A stretch of 64,000 nucleotides of DNA from Chlorobiota bacterium (GTDB lineage: Bacteria > Bacteroidota > Bacteroidia > Bacteroidales > JAADGE01): the NCBI GenBank assembly GCA_013152535.1, contig JAADGE010000046.1:54051-118050 (forward strand), in the 5' to 3' direction. The stretch's first letter is position 1. Each line of letters opens with the position of its first letter. The notes under the pieces are model-generated. The model ran no database searches. It saw only the letters and a list, made by a program, of their open reading frames with translations, and was not told the DNA's origin. Of the stretch, positions 44,849 to 53,083 are shown one piece after another. The position numbers and the translations under genes were made by a program.

Positions 44849-45287
44849 AAAAAACAAATATTTTTCTTCGCAAAATTCTCTTTCAAAAAGAAAGATAAAT
44901 ATAAGAGATGAACATCTTGTTAAAGAAGATGCACCCTTTATGCTTTTTAGTTTTAAAGATTTTCAATATAACAAGCAAATTCCGCCAGGACAATCTTATA
45001 CACAATGGCAAGAGAAAAAATTACTTGCATATATGCTTGATAAGTTTGGATACATATGTAATAAAACAAGGGTTGAAGCAGAACAGGAAAATTATATAAA
45101 AGTATATTATGATTTTCCTGCAAATTCAAGGTTTAAAAATCCGTTTCCTGAAACAAACCTAAATTGGGCTGTAATAATGAAAATAAAAGGGCAAAAAGCA
45201 AGAGTAGTCGGACACATTATTGGCACTGTATTTTATGTTGTATTTTTAGATGCAGAACATGTCTTTTTTCCTTTAAATAAAAAATAG
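44832..45287 (+). CDS. Small partner protein of the AAA ATPase, possible RelE-like effector
   Basis: A 151-residue protein. The first 30 residues are very basic (MSKRTKKNKYFSSQNSLSKR). Then come PFMLFSFKDFQYN, a helical middle, and the C-terminal strand pair QKARVVGHIIGTVFYVVFLD followed by AEHVFFP. The Arg-Val-x-Gly-(8)-Phe-Tyr-x-x-x-x-Asp-x-x-His pattern recalls mRNA-interferase-like partner proteins that follow AAA15 ATPases, but the likeness is weak and could be coincidence. Its start lies inside the ATPase gene, so the two are translationally coupled. I do not recognise a named family. Confidence 0.6.
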   Translation: MSKRTKKNKYFSSQNSLSKRKINIRDEHLVKEDAPFMLFSFKDFQYNKQIPPGQSYTQWQEKKLLAYMLDKFGYICNKTRVEAEQENYIKVYYDFPANSRFKNPFPETNLNWAVIMKIKGQKARVVGHIIGTVFYVVFLDAEHVFFPLNKK

Positions 45288-45309
45288 TAGTTATAAAATA
45301 ATAATAAAC

Positions 45310-45320
45310 GCACTCTAACA
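45310..45320 (-). repeat. Right copy of 11-bp inverted repeat flanking the ATPase module
   Basis: GCACTCTAACA, exact reverse complement of 43230-43240, lies 23 bases after the stop of the small partner gene. Confidence 0.55.
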
Positions 45321-45366
45321 CCGTGTAAAATCACAAACAGAAAAATTAAAAAAGTAACAAACACCA

Positions 45367-45427
45367 TAAAAGTTATGCGATTTTGTCATTATTATAACTT
45401 TCAAAGGTCAATAACACATAACTTTTA
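45367..45427. repeat. 11-bp inverted repeat at the promoter of the 538-residue gene
   Basis: TAAAAGTTATG (45367-45377) and CATAACTTTTA (45417-45427) are exact inverted copies. A partial ATAACTTT copy lies between them (45394-45401). The right arm ends one base before the -7 box at 45429, so the repeat spans the -33 region as an operator would. Confidence 0.5.
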
Positions 45428-45428
45428 T

Positions 45429-45436
45429 TACCTTTG
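45429..45436 (+). promoter_or_regulatory. -7 promoter box for the 538-residue gene
   Basis: TACCTTTG fits TAnnTTTG, 85 bases before the ATG at 45521. Confidence 0.45.
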
Positions 45437-45520
45437 TAACTTGTAATGCAGTAGCGGTTTAGCCTTTCTTTTACACACACGTTACATGCAAGCACAAGAA
45501 CAAAATAGATTATTAATAAA

Positions 45521-47137
45521 ATGAAAGAAAGAATATACATAAAAGAATGGTTAGAGTTAAAACCATACGAAACACAGACAATAACTGATGGTTATTATTT
45601 GAAATTAAGTAATGAGATAAGGGAAAAGCTAATAAGTAACCACTATGATATTTTATCTGAATATTTTGATAATGAATACATTAATATGCTTTCTTGTTTC
45701 ATAGCGTCCTATTTTGAGGATATAATAACAGAAACAAATATATGGACTTCATTTGTTGAGCTTCATCAAGAGCTTTATAAAAAAAAATTGCCTTTCTATG
45801 ATACCAATGAATATTATGAAAATGAAATAAATTATCAAGATGTTAGGTTTTTATTATGGTATTTTTTTAACACGGCACAAACTGATAAATTTATCAATCC
45901 AAAAAATTACTTTTTTCTCGAAATGACATCTGATATAATTGAAATATTAGATGAAGCTTATGAATATGCACCTGAAAATAAAGTTTTAAAAAAGTATTAT
46001 GAAATAAATGAAACTGAAAATAATTTTTACGCGGCTCGAAACTTGATTGATACTATACTTTTTAAAACTTATCTGTTTTATCCCGATACATTTTTAGATT
46101 TGCACGAAAATGAAGCTAAACTAATTGAAGAAAATAAGGATAACGAAAATATTATTCATTATTTAAATGAAAACAGAGATGCCGAATTACATAAAAGCCA
46201 CACCCGACTTTTAAGTTTAACAGGAAAGGAATGGGCTTCTGAAATAATAGGAAAAGAACACCCTTTAAGCACAGATTTTTTAAATATGTCTAAAAAAATC
46301 AGTGGTTTTTTTCTTTACAAAGGTCAAGACAACAATAATATATTTATTGAACATATAGCTTCAAGCAAAAAATTTAATCTAACTAAAAAATCATTCGATT
46401 ATTATGAAAATTTAAAAGAAATTGATACTATTTTGTTTCTGGGAATTGCCGAATGGAAAGGCGAATGGTGGTTTTCAGGTATCTATTTTCAAAATGATTT
46501 TAATGCGGATTTAATATTAGACGAAAAAAACTCTGTGGAGAGTAGAATGGCTGTTAGTTTTTTAGACTACCAAACTGAAAAAATTGATGAAACAATTAAA
46601 TTACAGTTTGACGCTTTTAAAGACTTTAATAATGGTTCTCAAATAGCTTTTATGCCATCCAATAAAATTGATGAATTTATAAGAAAATATACAGAGTATT
46701 TTAATCGGTCATTAAATTTAACAAAAAAGGAAAGAGAAGAAGCAAAGAAAAGAGCACGTAAAGATGGTTTTTTCGGAACTGATGATAATAAAACAAAAAA
46801 CTATTCAAAAATCTCTGAAACAGGTTTAGTATTTTTTAACCCGAAAAGCGGAGTAGAAATTGCATTAGCCGTAAACAGTGCATTTCCTTTGTCTGAAAAT
46901 AAATATTTCAATAAAAAAGACAGCACTGAACATATTATGCGATTGCTTTTTGCAGAAGAAATATCAACGGAATTAGCTATGTATTGTATTGATAATTACA
47001 AGACAAAGTTACCATTCTTTAAAATAGGTAAAGGAAAAGAATTATTAAATGATATTGATTTTTTATTAAGGTTTTGGAAAAAGAATAATTACCATACTGT
47101 TCCGGCAATAACATTTACAGGGAAAAATGATGAATAA
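45521..47137 (+). CDS. Uncharacterised protein, DUF3843-like
   Basis: A 538-residue cytoplasmic, acidic protein without signal peptide or membrane helix. The N-terminus IYIKEWLELKPYETQTITDGYYLKL (key residues Trp, Leu, Lys-Pro-Tyr, Thr-Asp-x-Tyr-Tyr) looks like the DUF3843 family of Bacteroidota proteins of unknown function. This was recalled, not searched. A central all-helical part, a WKGEWWFSG strand, and a basic stretch KKEREEAKKRARKDG near 400 follow. It lies in the accessory island, between the ATPase module and the B12 operon, with its own promoter and inverted repeat. The function is unknown. Confidence 0.7.
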   Translation: MKERIYIKEWLELKPYETQTITDGYYLKLSNEIREKLISNHYDILSEYFDNEYINMLSCFIASYFEDIITETNIWTSFVELHQELYKKKLPFYDTNEYYENEINYQDVRFLLWYFFNTAQTDKFINPKNYFFLEMTSDIIEILDEAYEYAPENKVLKKYYEINETENNFYAARNLIDTILFKTYLFYPDTFLDLHENEAKLIEENKDNENIIHYLNENRDAELHKSHTRLLSLTGKEWASEIIGKEHPLSTDFLNMSKKISGFFLYKGQDNNNIFIEHIASSKKFNLTKKSFDYYENLKEIDTILFLGIAEWKGEWWFSGIYFQNDFNADLILDEKNSVESRMAVSFLDYQTEKIDETIKLQFDAFKDFNNGSQIAFMPSNKIDEFIRKYTEYFNRSLNLTKKEREEAKKRARKDGFFGTDDNKTKNYSKISETGLVFFNPKSGVEIALAVNSAFPLSENKYFNKKDSTEHIMRLLFAEEISTELAMYCIDNYKTKLPFFKIGKGKELLNDIDFLLRFWKKNNYHTVPAITFTGKNDE

Positions 47138-47169
47138 CCGGCAGGTAACAAAGTATGAAAATAATTTTT

Positions 47170-47191
47170 GATAGTATCAAATGATAGTATC
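47170..47191. repeat. Two copies of palindrome GATAGTATC, 13 bases apart
   Basis: GATAGTATC at 47170-47178 and 47183-47191, each symmetric about its central G, form a short tandem duplication downstream of the 538-residue gene. Confidence 0.45.
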
Positions 47192-47287
47192 AATGAAACC
47201 GTCTTACGAAATAATCGGAGATAAAAATAAAACAAAATACAGATTAAAATAACAAAAATGCTATCTTAGTTACCAAAAGAAAAAACC

Positions 47288-48388
47288 TTATTTATCTGAA
47301 GGTTTAAAACAAAAATAAGAAGGAATAATGCCTGTTTTGAATGTGTTAATGATTGTTCCGTCTGATTTGTAATGATAAACAATTCCTTTTTGCAAATAAT
47401 CAATTGCATCGGAAACATAAATATCGGATGTTGCAGGGTCAATACCCAAACCGTAAAACAATTTATCGCCTTGCGGTATAAATGCAACATCGGGTAAATT
47501 ATCTGAATTTACGGGCATTCTGTAAATTCCTTCGCTTTCGTTTCCGCCTGACGGAGAACTGTTTAAGAAATATAAAGTGTCTTTTGTTCCGTTAATTGTA
47601 AGTCGGGCAGGAGAAGTTTCAACAGACGAAAATGTGTATTCTTTTTCAATCGTAAATGTTTCGGCATCAATTTTTGTGATAGACGGAATTTCCTGTCCGC
47701 CCGGTATTCCGGAAAAACCGCCGTCGGATAATACCCATAATTTATTGTTTTTATCAAGCACAATGCTGTTTGGTTGTTTTGTAACTGTCAGCGAATCTGT
47801 TAATTTATCGTTGTCGGTATTTATTTTATATACTTTGTTGTTAAATGACCAGCCGACCGTAAATGCAAAATTCTGATATTTAACAATTTGCTCGCTTCCG
47901 TTTCCGATAAAAACAGAGCCGGTTTGTGTAAAAGTTTTCGGATTTATGACGGCGATATTTTTGTTGTATAAGTCTGTTACATAAGCTTTTGTATCGGAAA
48001 TGAATAGTATGTAACGCGGAGAAGTTAATCCGGAAATTGTTGCACTATATTTAAACGTATTTGTATTTATTACCAATATTTTTCCCGAATTATTAACGAC
48101 CAAATAAGCCGAAGTGTCTTTAATTGCCATTGACATTGCCACATCTCCGGGCGGAAAATTGTTTGTATTGTAAAAAATATCATTTTCGACCGTATTTGTT
48201 TCGGGTTCGTAAAAAGATAATGAGGCATTACCGTAGGTGAAATTTCCTTCGTTACAGATGAATACGCCGTTTGATTTTTTGTATTCAACGGGTTGTTCGG
48301 GCAGTGTTTTTTTGCACGAAATAAAAATTGAAGTTACGGTTAATAAAAAAAGAAACAGTTTTGTTATGTCGGTTTTGTTTTGCATCAT
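47288..48388 (-). CDS. Surface lipoprotein with YncE-like beta-propeller (BtuG-like, vitamin B12 binding)
   Basis: A 366-residue lipoprotein (lipobox IFISC, Cys25, then KK). The body is a seven-bladed-type propeller: repeated strands such as YLVVNNSGKILVINTNTF, AYVTDLYNKNIAVINPKTF and SIVLDKNNKLWVLSDGG, with the Tyr-Val-Thr-Asp repeat pattern. It is the last gene of a riboswitch-controlled operon, five bases after the BtuB-type receptor. In gut Bacteroides, BtuG is a surface propeller lipoprotein that captures B12 and hands it to BtuB. The same job is inferred here from context and fold. Confidence 0.82.
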   Translation of the reverse strand: MMQNKTDITKLFLFLLTVTSIFISCKKTLPEQPVEYKKSNGVFICNEGNFTYGNASLSFYEPETNTVENDIFYNTNNFPPGDVAMSMAIKDTSAYLVVNNSGKILVINTNTFKYSATISGLTSPRYILFISDTKAYVTDLYNKNIAVINPKTFTQTGSVFIGNGSEQIVKYQNFAFTVGWSFNNKVYKINTDNDKLTDSLTVTKQPNSIVLDKNNKLWVLSDGGFSGIPGGQEIPSITKIDAETFTIEKEYTFSSVETSPARLTINGTKDTLYFLNSSPSGGNESEGIYRMPVNSDNLPDVAFIPQGDKLFYGLGIDPATSDIYVSDAIDYLQKGIVYHYKSDGTIINTFKTGIIPSYFCFKPSDK

Positions 48389-48392
48389 TTTA

Positions 48393-50348
48393 TTAAAAAT
48401 CTGTTTTTATAATCAGCATAAATTGTCGTCCGGGCATTGCTCGCCATAAAATTTCCTGATAATTTGCGTTAAATACATTCTTTATTTTCAGTTGAACTTC
48501 GGCTTTAATTTTTTTATAATAAAATTTTCTCCCGACTGTTAAATTTTCGATATGAAATGCCGGTAGAGTATGTCTTATTTCTTTGTTAGACGAACTTGTA
48601 TATCGTTGTCCCGTATATGTTTGCGAAAAATTTGCAAACCATTGTGAATATTCGGCATTTAAAAACATATTTGCTTTATGCACGGGAATATAGATTAATT
48701 GTTTTTCGAAAGAATTGCTTTCGGTATCGGTTTCATCCGTTGTTTTTGTGTAGCTGTAATTACTGTTAAACCGGGTTTTAAATTTATTGTTTTCGTATTT
48801 TTCCGATAATGAAATTTCAATACCCCTCGAAAAAACTTTTTTAATATTTTCGGCTTTCCAATATAAAAAATCACTTGGTTTCCACACTATCCAATTGCTT
48901 ATGTGTGAGGCATATCCGCTGATTGTTGCGTTTGTCGTAAAATCGCCTTTTTTAATTTGCTTCACATTCAAACTTAAATCTTCGGTATATCCGCGTTCGG
49001 GTTTTAAATTTTTATTGCCGCCGGGTACCCAATACAAATCGTTCAAGGTCGGGTTTTTGAAATTTCGGCTTATGCTTGTATAAATTGTAAAAGGGACTTT
49101 ATAAAAATTGAATTTAAAACCTGCCGAAGGCATCAGCGGCAAAAATTTGTTGTCGGTAAAATTTATCCTTAAAAGGGAAAAGGCATTAATATTTTTATTT
49201 ATTTTAAAATCGGAATAAATCAAAAAATCGCTTGTTTTTCTGTTTGCATTGTATGCTGTTTGTGTTTTTTTATCTCTGTATTCGGCTGTTTGGTATTCTC
49301 CGGTTAATTCAGTTCTCAGAAATATTTGTTTGTTAAGGGTATAGTCCGAATTTATTTTTGCAAAAAATCGTTTTGTCCTGCTTTTTGAATATGTATGAAT
49401 AAATAATTCGTTTTCTGTTTGGTCTCCGGAAAAATACAGCAAATTTTCATTTATAAAACCGGCGTGTATGTTCGTTTTAATTTTATTTTTTCGGTAAGAA
49501 TATTTTGCAATTGTCCTTATGTCAGCATCTTGCTGATATTCAATTCTTTCGTTTCCCTGAAATGACATAATGGGCGGAATATTTCGGTTCCCGAATTGCA
49601 GCCAAGTATTTACAATCAGATTTTTATTTTTTGAAAAATTTAAAGCTGTCGTATTCAGCAGTGCATTTTTTTTGTAGTCGGCATTTTTTTGCCTTACATA
49701 TTCCGGATTTCCTACGGCATTATTATAGAATAAGAAATCGTTTTCGGATTGTTCGTGATAAAGTTTAAAAATGGTATTTATTTTTGAGTTTCCGCCGGCA
49801 ATTTTTGCAAATGTTTGAAAAGTTTTGCTGCTGCCGAAAGTTTGTATAAGTTCCGAATAAATTCCCGATTTAATTTCGGAGCCGGAATGCAGCAATATAC
49901 CGCCGCCTAAAGCTCCGCCTACGGAAATAAGAGAACTGCCGCCTTTCAGAATTTCGGCTCTGTCGATAAAAAAAACCGGTATCAGCGAAAAATCGGTTTG
50001 TCCGAGCATCGGATTGTTTAAGGAAATTCCGTTCCACAGAACTTTTGTGTGAGAAGCTCCGGCTCCGCGTATTGATGCCGTTGCCAATGAACCTTGTCCG
50101 TAAGATTTAATAAATATTGATGAATTTTCGGATAATAAGTCGGCTAATGATTTTGTGATGTTTTGTTTAATTATTTCGCCGTCTAATTTTTGCGGTTCGT
50201 AACAAATTATCAATTCGCCGTCGGGTTTTAATATTTTTGCTTCCGTAATTTTAACTTCGCTGATATGCAAAATTGTATCTTTTGAATTTTGAGAAAAAAG
50301 TTCAAAACAGAATAAAATGAAGATTAAAATTATAAGTGTTTTTCTCAA
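48393..50348 (-). CDS. btuB: TonB-dependent vitamin B12 receptor, BtuB type
   Basis: A 651-residue outer-membrane receptor: signal peptide (1-19), plug about 30-150 (SIFIKSYGQGSLATASIRGAG, WNGISLNNPMLGQTDFSLIP, RAEILKGGSSLISVGGALGG) and a barrel ending in aromatic strands (RQFMLIIKTDF). The BtuB call rests on the cobalamin riboswitch at the head of its operon and the propeller lipoprotein right after it. It imports corrinoids into the periplasm using TonB/ExbBD. No btuCDF transporter lies in this window. Confidence 0.88.
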   Translation of the reverse strand: MRKTLIILIFILFCFELFSQNSKDTILHISEVKITEAKILKPDGELIICYEPQKLDGEIIKQNITKSLADLLSENSSIFIKSYGQGSLATASIRGAGASHTKVLWNGISLNNPMLGQTDFSLIPVFFIDRAEILKGGSSLISVGGALGGGILLHSGSEIKSGIYSELIQTFGSSKTFQTFAKIAGGNSKINTIFKLYHEQSENDFLFYNNAVGNPEYVRQKNADYKKNALLNTTALNFSKNKNLIVNTWLQFGNRNIPPIMSFQGNERIEYQQDADIRTIAKYSYRKNKIKTNIHAGFINENLLYFSGDQTENELFIHTYSKSRTKRFFAKINSDYTLNKQIFLRTELTGEYQTAEYRDKKTQTAYNANRKTSDFLIYSDFKINKNINAFSLLRINFTDNKFLPLMPSAGFKFNFYKVPFTIYTSISRNFKNPTLNDLYWVPGGNKNLKPERGYTEDLSLNVKQIKKGDFTTNATISGYASHISNWIVWKPSDFLYWKAENIKKVFSRGIEISLSEKYENNKFKTRFNSNYSYTKTTDETDTESNSFEKQLIYIPVHKANMFLNAEYSQWFANFSQTYTGQRYTSSSNKEIRHTLPAFHIENLTVGRKFYYKKIKAEVQLKIKNVFNANYQEILWRAMPGRQFMLIIKTDF

Positions 50349-50358
50349 AATAAGATTG

Positions 50359-51789
50359 TTAATTTTTAATGACTTTTTTAATGAAAGAATTGTTTTTGTC
50401 TTCTATTTTCAGAAAATAAATTCCTTTTGATAAAGTTTCGATATTAATTTTATCTGTTTCCGAACAGTCGAGGATTTTTTTTACACATTTCCCATAACTG
50501 TTATACATTTCAACATTTAAATTTTTTGAGTTTTTTATTTGAAAATAAGAAACGGCGGGGTTCGGATATATTTTATATTTGTCTTGTTTAAGGTGTTCAA
50601 TGTCCGCTTGTTCCGTAACTTCCGTAACGAAGTTTGCAAAAATATCCGGATTGCTTTCAAAACTTGCCGTTAAAACCAATGTTCCGACTTCGCTTACATT
50701 TAAGATGTTGTTTTCGTTAATAACAGTTCCGGCTAAATTTGTTGTCCAAATGATATTTTCAGTCGGTATTATTTTTCCGAGATGAAAGGCAAATGCTTCT
50801 AATTGATAAGGTGTATTTGTTAATATTTTTTTCGGTAAATCTTTAATTACAACCATATCTTCCGTCCCGTTTACCGAAGCATCAGGAGCAACATCAAGAG
50901 CTCTCGTAATTTCGGTTGACAGTTCGCCGAGCCAAGCTAAATTTGCATTTACTGCACATTGCACTTTTATAAAATCTGCTTCGTTTAAATCAACATAGTT
51001 TCCGTTTTCGTCAACAGCCCACGAAATATCGAAAGCATCTCCTCCGGTTCCTTCAATGTCTTCGGTATAAGGATTATCCGGTAATGGCGAATTAATATTT
51101 CCTCTCGTGTGATTATCGGCATATCCGAAAGCTCGCCTGTAAGATTTAATATTTGCGGCATCGGATAAGTCAATTGCAGCTTCAATTTTTGTTCCGCTTA
51201 AAGTATATTCGGATTGATTTACGGCGGGAAAATTTTCGGAATTCGGGTAATACGGTTGTGTATGAAAATCATTTGCATATACAAAACCGCTCGAATTTTG
51301 ATTATCAGTCCAAGGGACATCGGCAGCAACCGATTGATTGGGATTGGTATAGCTTATTTCATAATTTTTAATTGAAGATGAAAAAAAATAATCGCTTCCG
51401 GCAAGTTCATACCAAGTATCGTCAGGCAGCCCGTTGTTATTTTTGTCTTTCATAACAAAAACGCTTGCCGGTTCGGCACTGTTAACCGATGCAGGATTTC
51501 CGAAAACAGTAAAATCAATGCCGTAGGGATTATCCGGATTGTTTTCGACCGGATTTTGAAATTTAAAAACAATATAACCGCCGAAAGCACCCAAACTTAC
51601 AAGTCCTGTTGCAGTTCCTGTAATTGATTGTGCCGCTTCCGGATTTCCGTATGAAGTATTTATAAATTGACCCGGAGCGGGTGTGTATTCAATAACTTCG
51701 GAAATATATTGTGCATTTACTTTAAATCCGACGAGCAATAAGAATAAGAAAAAAGATGTTTTTTTCATCGTTTTTGTATGTGTAAACAT
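50359..51789 (-). CDS. B12-regulated secreted protein with T9SS sorting domain
   Basis: A protein of 476 residues (469 if the second Met at 51768 is used, which gives a cleaner signal peptide MKKTSFFLFLLLVGF ending VNAQ). The large N-terminal region (about 20-310) is a beta-rich domain with FGGYIVFKFQNPVENNPDNP and DGTWYELAG-like (DDTWYELAGSDY) motifs. A PKD/Ig-like segment follows, then a C-terminal type A sorting domain (IYPNPAVSYFQIKN, GIYFLKIEDKNN, IKKVIKN). It is first in the operon with btuB and the propeller lipoprotein, directly after a cobalamin riboswitch, so it is probably a cell-surface factor in corrinoid capture. Confidence 0.82.
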   Translation of the reverse strand: MFTHTKTMKKTSFFLFLLLVGFKVNAQYISEVIEYTPAPGQFINTSYGNPEAAQSITGTATGLVSLGAFGGYIVFKFQNPVENNPDNPYGIDFTVFGNPASVNSAEPASVFVMKDKNNNGLPDDTWYELAGSDYFFSSSIKNYEISYTNPNQSVAADVPWTDNQNSSGFVYANDFHTQPYYPNSENFPAVNQSEYTLSGTKIEAAIDLSDAANIKSYRRAFGYADNHTRGNINSPLPDNPYTEDIEGTGGDAFDISWAVDENGNYVDLNEADFIKVQCAVNANLAWLGELSTEITRALDVAPDASVNGTEDMVVIKDLPKKILTNTPYQLEAFAFHLGKIIPTENIIWTTNLAGTVINENNILNVSEVGTLVLTASFESNPDIFANFVTEVTEQADIEHLKQDKYKIYPNPAVSYFQIKNSKNLNVEMYNSYGKCVKKILDCSETDKINIETLSKGIYFLKIEDKNNSFIKKVIKN

Positions 51790-51879
51790 TATTCACAAAA
51801 TTTATGTCGGATTTTGCAGAAACGATGAGGCAGGATTAACATCGAATTTGCTTGCCTGTTCTCCGCAGACTGCAAAACC

Positions 51880-52046
51880 GGGGTTGTTATCGGCAGGTCT
51901 TCTGACTTACTCTCGGATTATGCACCTTCCCGTCCGTTATTTTCAAACAGTGGTTTATTGCATTTCCTTAAAAAAGAGCTTACAGCAGCGGGAACTGTTG
52001 CCGATTTTCACGGCATTCCCTATTATCTCGAAATTGAGACCGACAT
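51880..52046 (-). promoter_or_regulatory. Cobalamin riboswitch
   Basis: On the minus strand the classic segments follow in order: GGGAATGCCGTGAAAATCGG, CCCGCTGCTGTAAGC and the B12 box AGTCAGAAGACCTGCC (51891-51906). A complementary pair TGTCGG / CCGATA could close the outer stem. It sits about 90 bases before the first gene of the btuB operon and right after a TAACTTTG promoter box, so adenosylcobalamin should repress the operon. Confidence 0.92.
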
Positions 52047-52052
52047 CTTTTG

Positions 52053-52060
52053 CAAAGTTA
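52053..52060 (-). promoter_or_regulatory. -7 promoter box of the B12 uptake operon
   Basis: TAACTTTG on the minus strand fits TAnnTTTG, directly ahead of the riboswitch. Confidence 0.6.
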
Positions 52061-52089
52061 ATATTTTTTATTGTGCTTGAAACAAAAAA

Positions 52090-52105
52090 CCCGACTTTTG
52101 TCGGG
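52090..52105 (-). terminator. Intrinsic terminator after the LRR protein gene
   Basis: CCCGAC / GTCGGG with loop TTTT. On the minus strand it runs into TTTTTTG, 30 bases after the stop at 52137. Confidence 0.75.
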
Positions 52106-52136
52106 AATTTGATTTTGATATTTTATGAAGCGTGTT

Positions 52137-53057
52137 TTATTTTCTTTTTTTAGTAATTATAATTGTTGCGTTCGGATTTCTTTTTTGCAGAATTGTTTCA
52201 AATTCTTTTATTTCTGCATCCGAAATATTAATATTTTTAGCACGAAGCATTGTTAAATTAGGAAGTCCGATAAGATAATCCAAACTTTTCGGTTTTATTT
52301 TTGTGCCTGAGCAGTCAATATCTTGCAGAGTTTTAATAAGTTGCACGGGTCTTAATGTTTCAACTTTTGTTTTTGAGATATCCAAACGCTGCAAAGTCTT
52401 TAATTTTGATAAGGGTGTCAAATCATCAACATTGGTTTCACTGCAATTTAAATAGGTCAGTTCAGGTAAATAATTTAATCCCTCAAGAGAAAACAGTGAA
52501 ATGTTTTGTGATACATCAAGAGTTGTAAGTTGTTTCAGATTTTTTAAAATTCTTAAATCAACAATGGTTGTAAAATGGGCATCTAAATGGCTTAATTTGT
52601 CAAGGTTTCTTAGTGGTACAAGGCTCTTAACCATAGTATTACCGCAATTTATCTTTTCAAGATTATTTAAAGCTGCCAGAGGTATAACCGAATTAATGTT
52701 ATCATTATCGGAACAGTCAATTTCTTTTAGGTTTATCAGACCGTTAATTCCGTCTAAACTCAGAAGTCCGCTGTTTCTTGCTTTAATTATTTCCAAAAGT
52801 TGAAGAGCTTCTGCCGGTGCCAAACTTTTTATTTCTTTATTATTTTCGACATCTAAGAACACCATTTTTCCGATTTCCTGAAGTTGCTCATCGGTAGGGT
52901 TTACATCTTTTCCTTTAAAATGTTGTTTTTGAATAACTTTTTTCCAAGCCGGCGACAAGCTGTTCCACCAATCATGGTCAGTTGATTGAGCTGCAGCATT
53001 TAAGATAAAGCTTAAAAAAAAGAGTGTAATCAGAGAATATTTTAATAGATTTTTCAT
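52137..53057 (-). CDS. Secreted leucine-rich repeat protein
   Basis: A 306-residue protein with a signal peptide (1-23, ending NAAAQ), a capping helical region (about 25-90), and eight or so internalin-like LRRs of 20-22 residues (about 90-280), e.g. NLKEIDCSDNDNINSVIPL, LTTLDVSQNISLFSLEGL and LQRLDISKTKVETLRPV. A basic tail (ITKKRK) ends it. LRR sheets bind proteins; the partner is unknown. It has its own terminator, which separates it from the B12 operon transcribed in the same direction. No cell-surface anchor or sorting domain is present, so it is probably periplasmic or released. Confidence 0.85.
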   Translation of the reverse strand: MKNLLKYSLITLFFLSFILNAAAQSTDHDWWNSLSPAWKKVIQKQHFKGKDVNPTDEQLQEIGKMVFLDVENNKEIKSLAPAEALQLLEIIKARNSGLLSLDGINGLINLKEIDCSDNDNINSVIPLAALNNLEKINCGNTMVKSLVPLRNLDKLSHLDAHFTTIVDLRILKNLKQLTTLDVSQNISLFSLEGLNYLPELTYLNCSETNVDDLTPLSKLKTLQRLDISKTKVETLRPVQLIKTLQDIDCSGTKIKPKSLDYLIGLPNLTMLRAKNINISDAEIKEFETILQKRNPNATIIITKKRK

Positions 53058-53083
53058 AATGATTTTCTGAAAATTTAAATTTA

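Noticed and set aside
51683..52153. Plus-strand open frame of 156 codons between the B12 operon and the LRR gene
   Set aside because: It runs antisense through the cobalamin riboswitch and the start of the secreted-protein gene and has no signal of its own.
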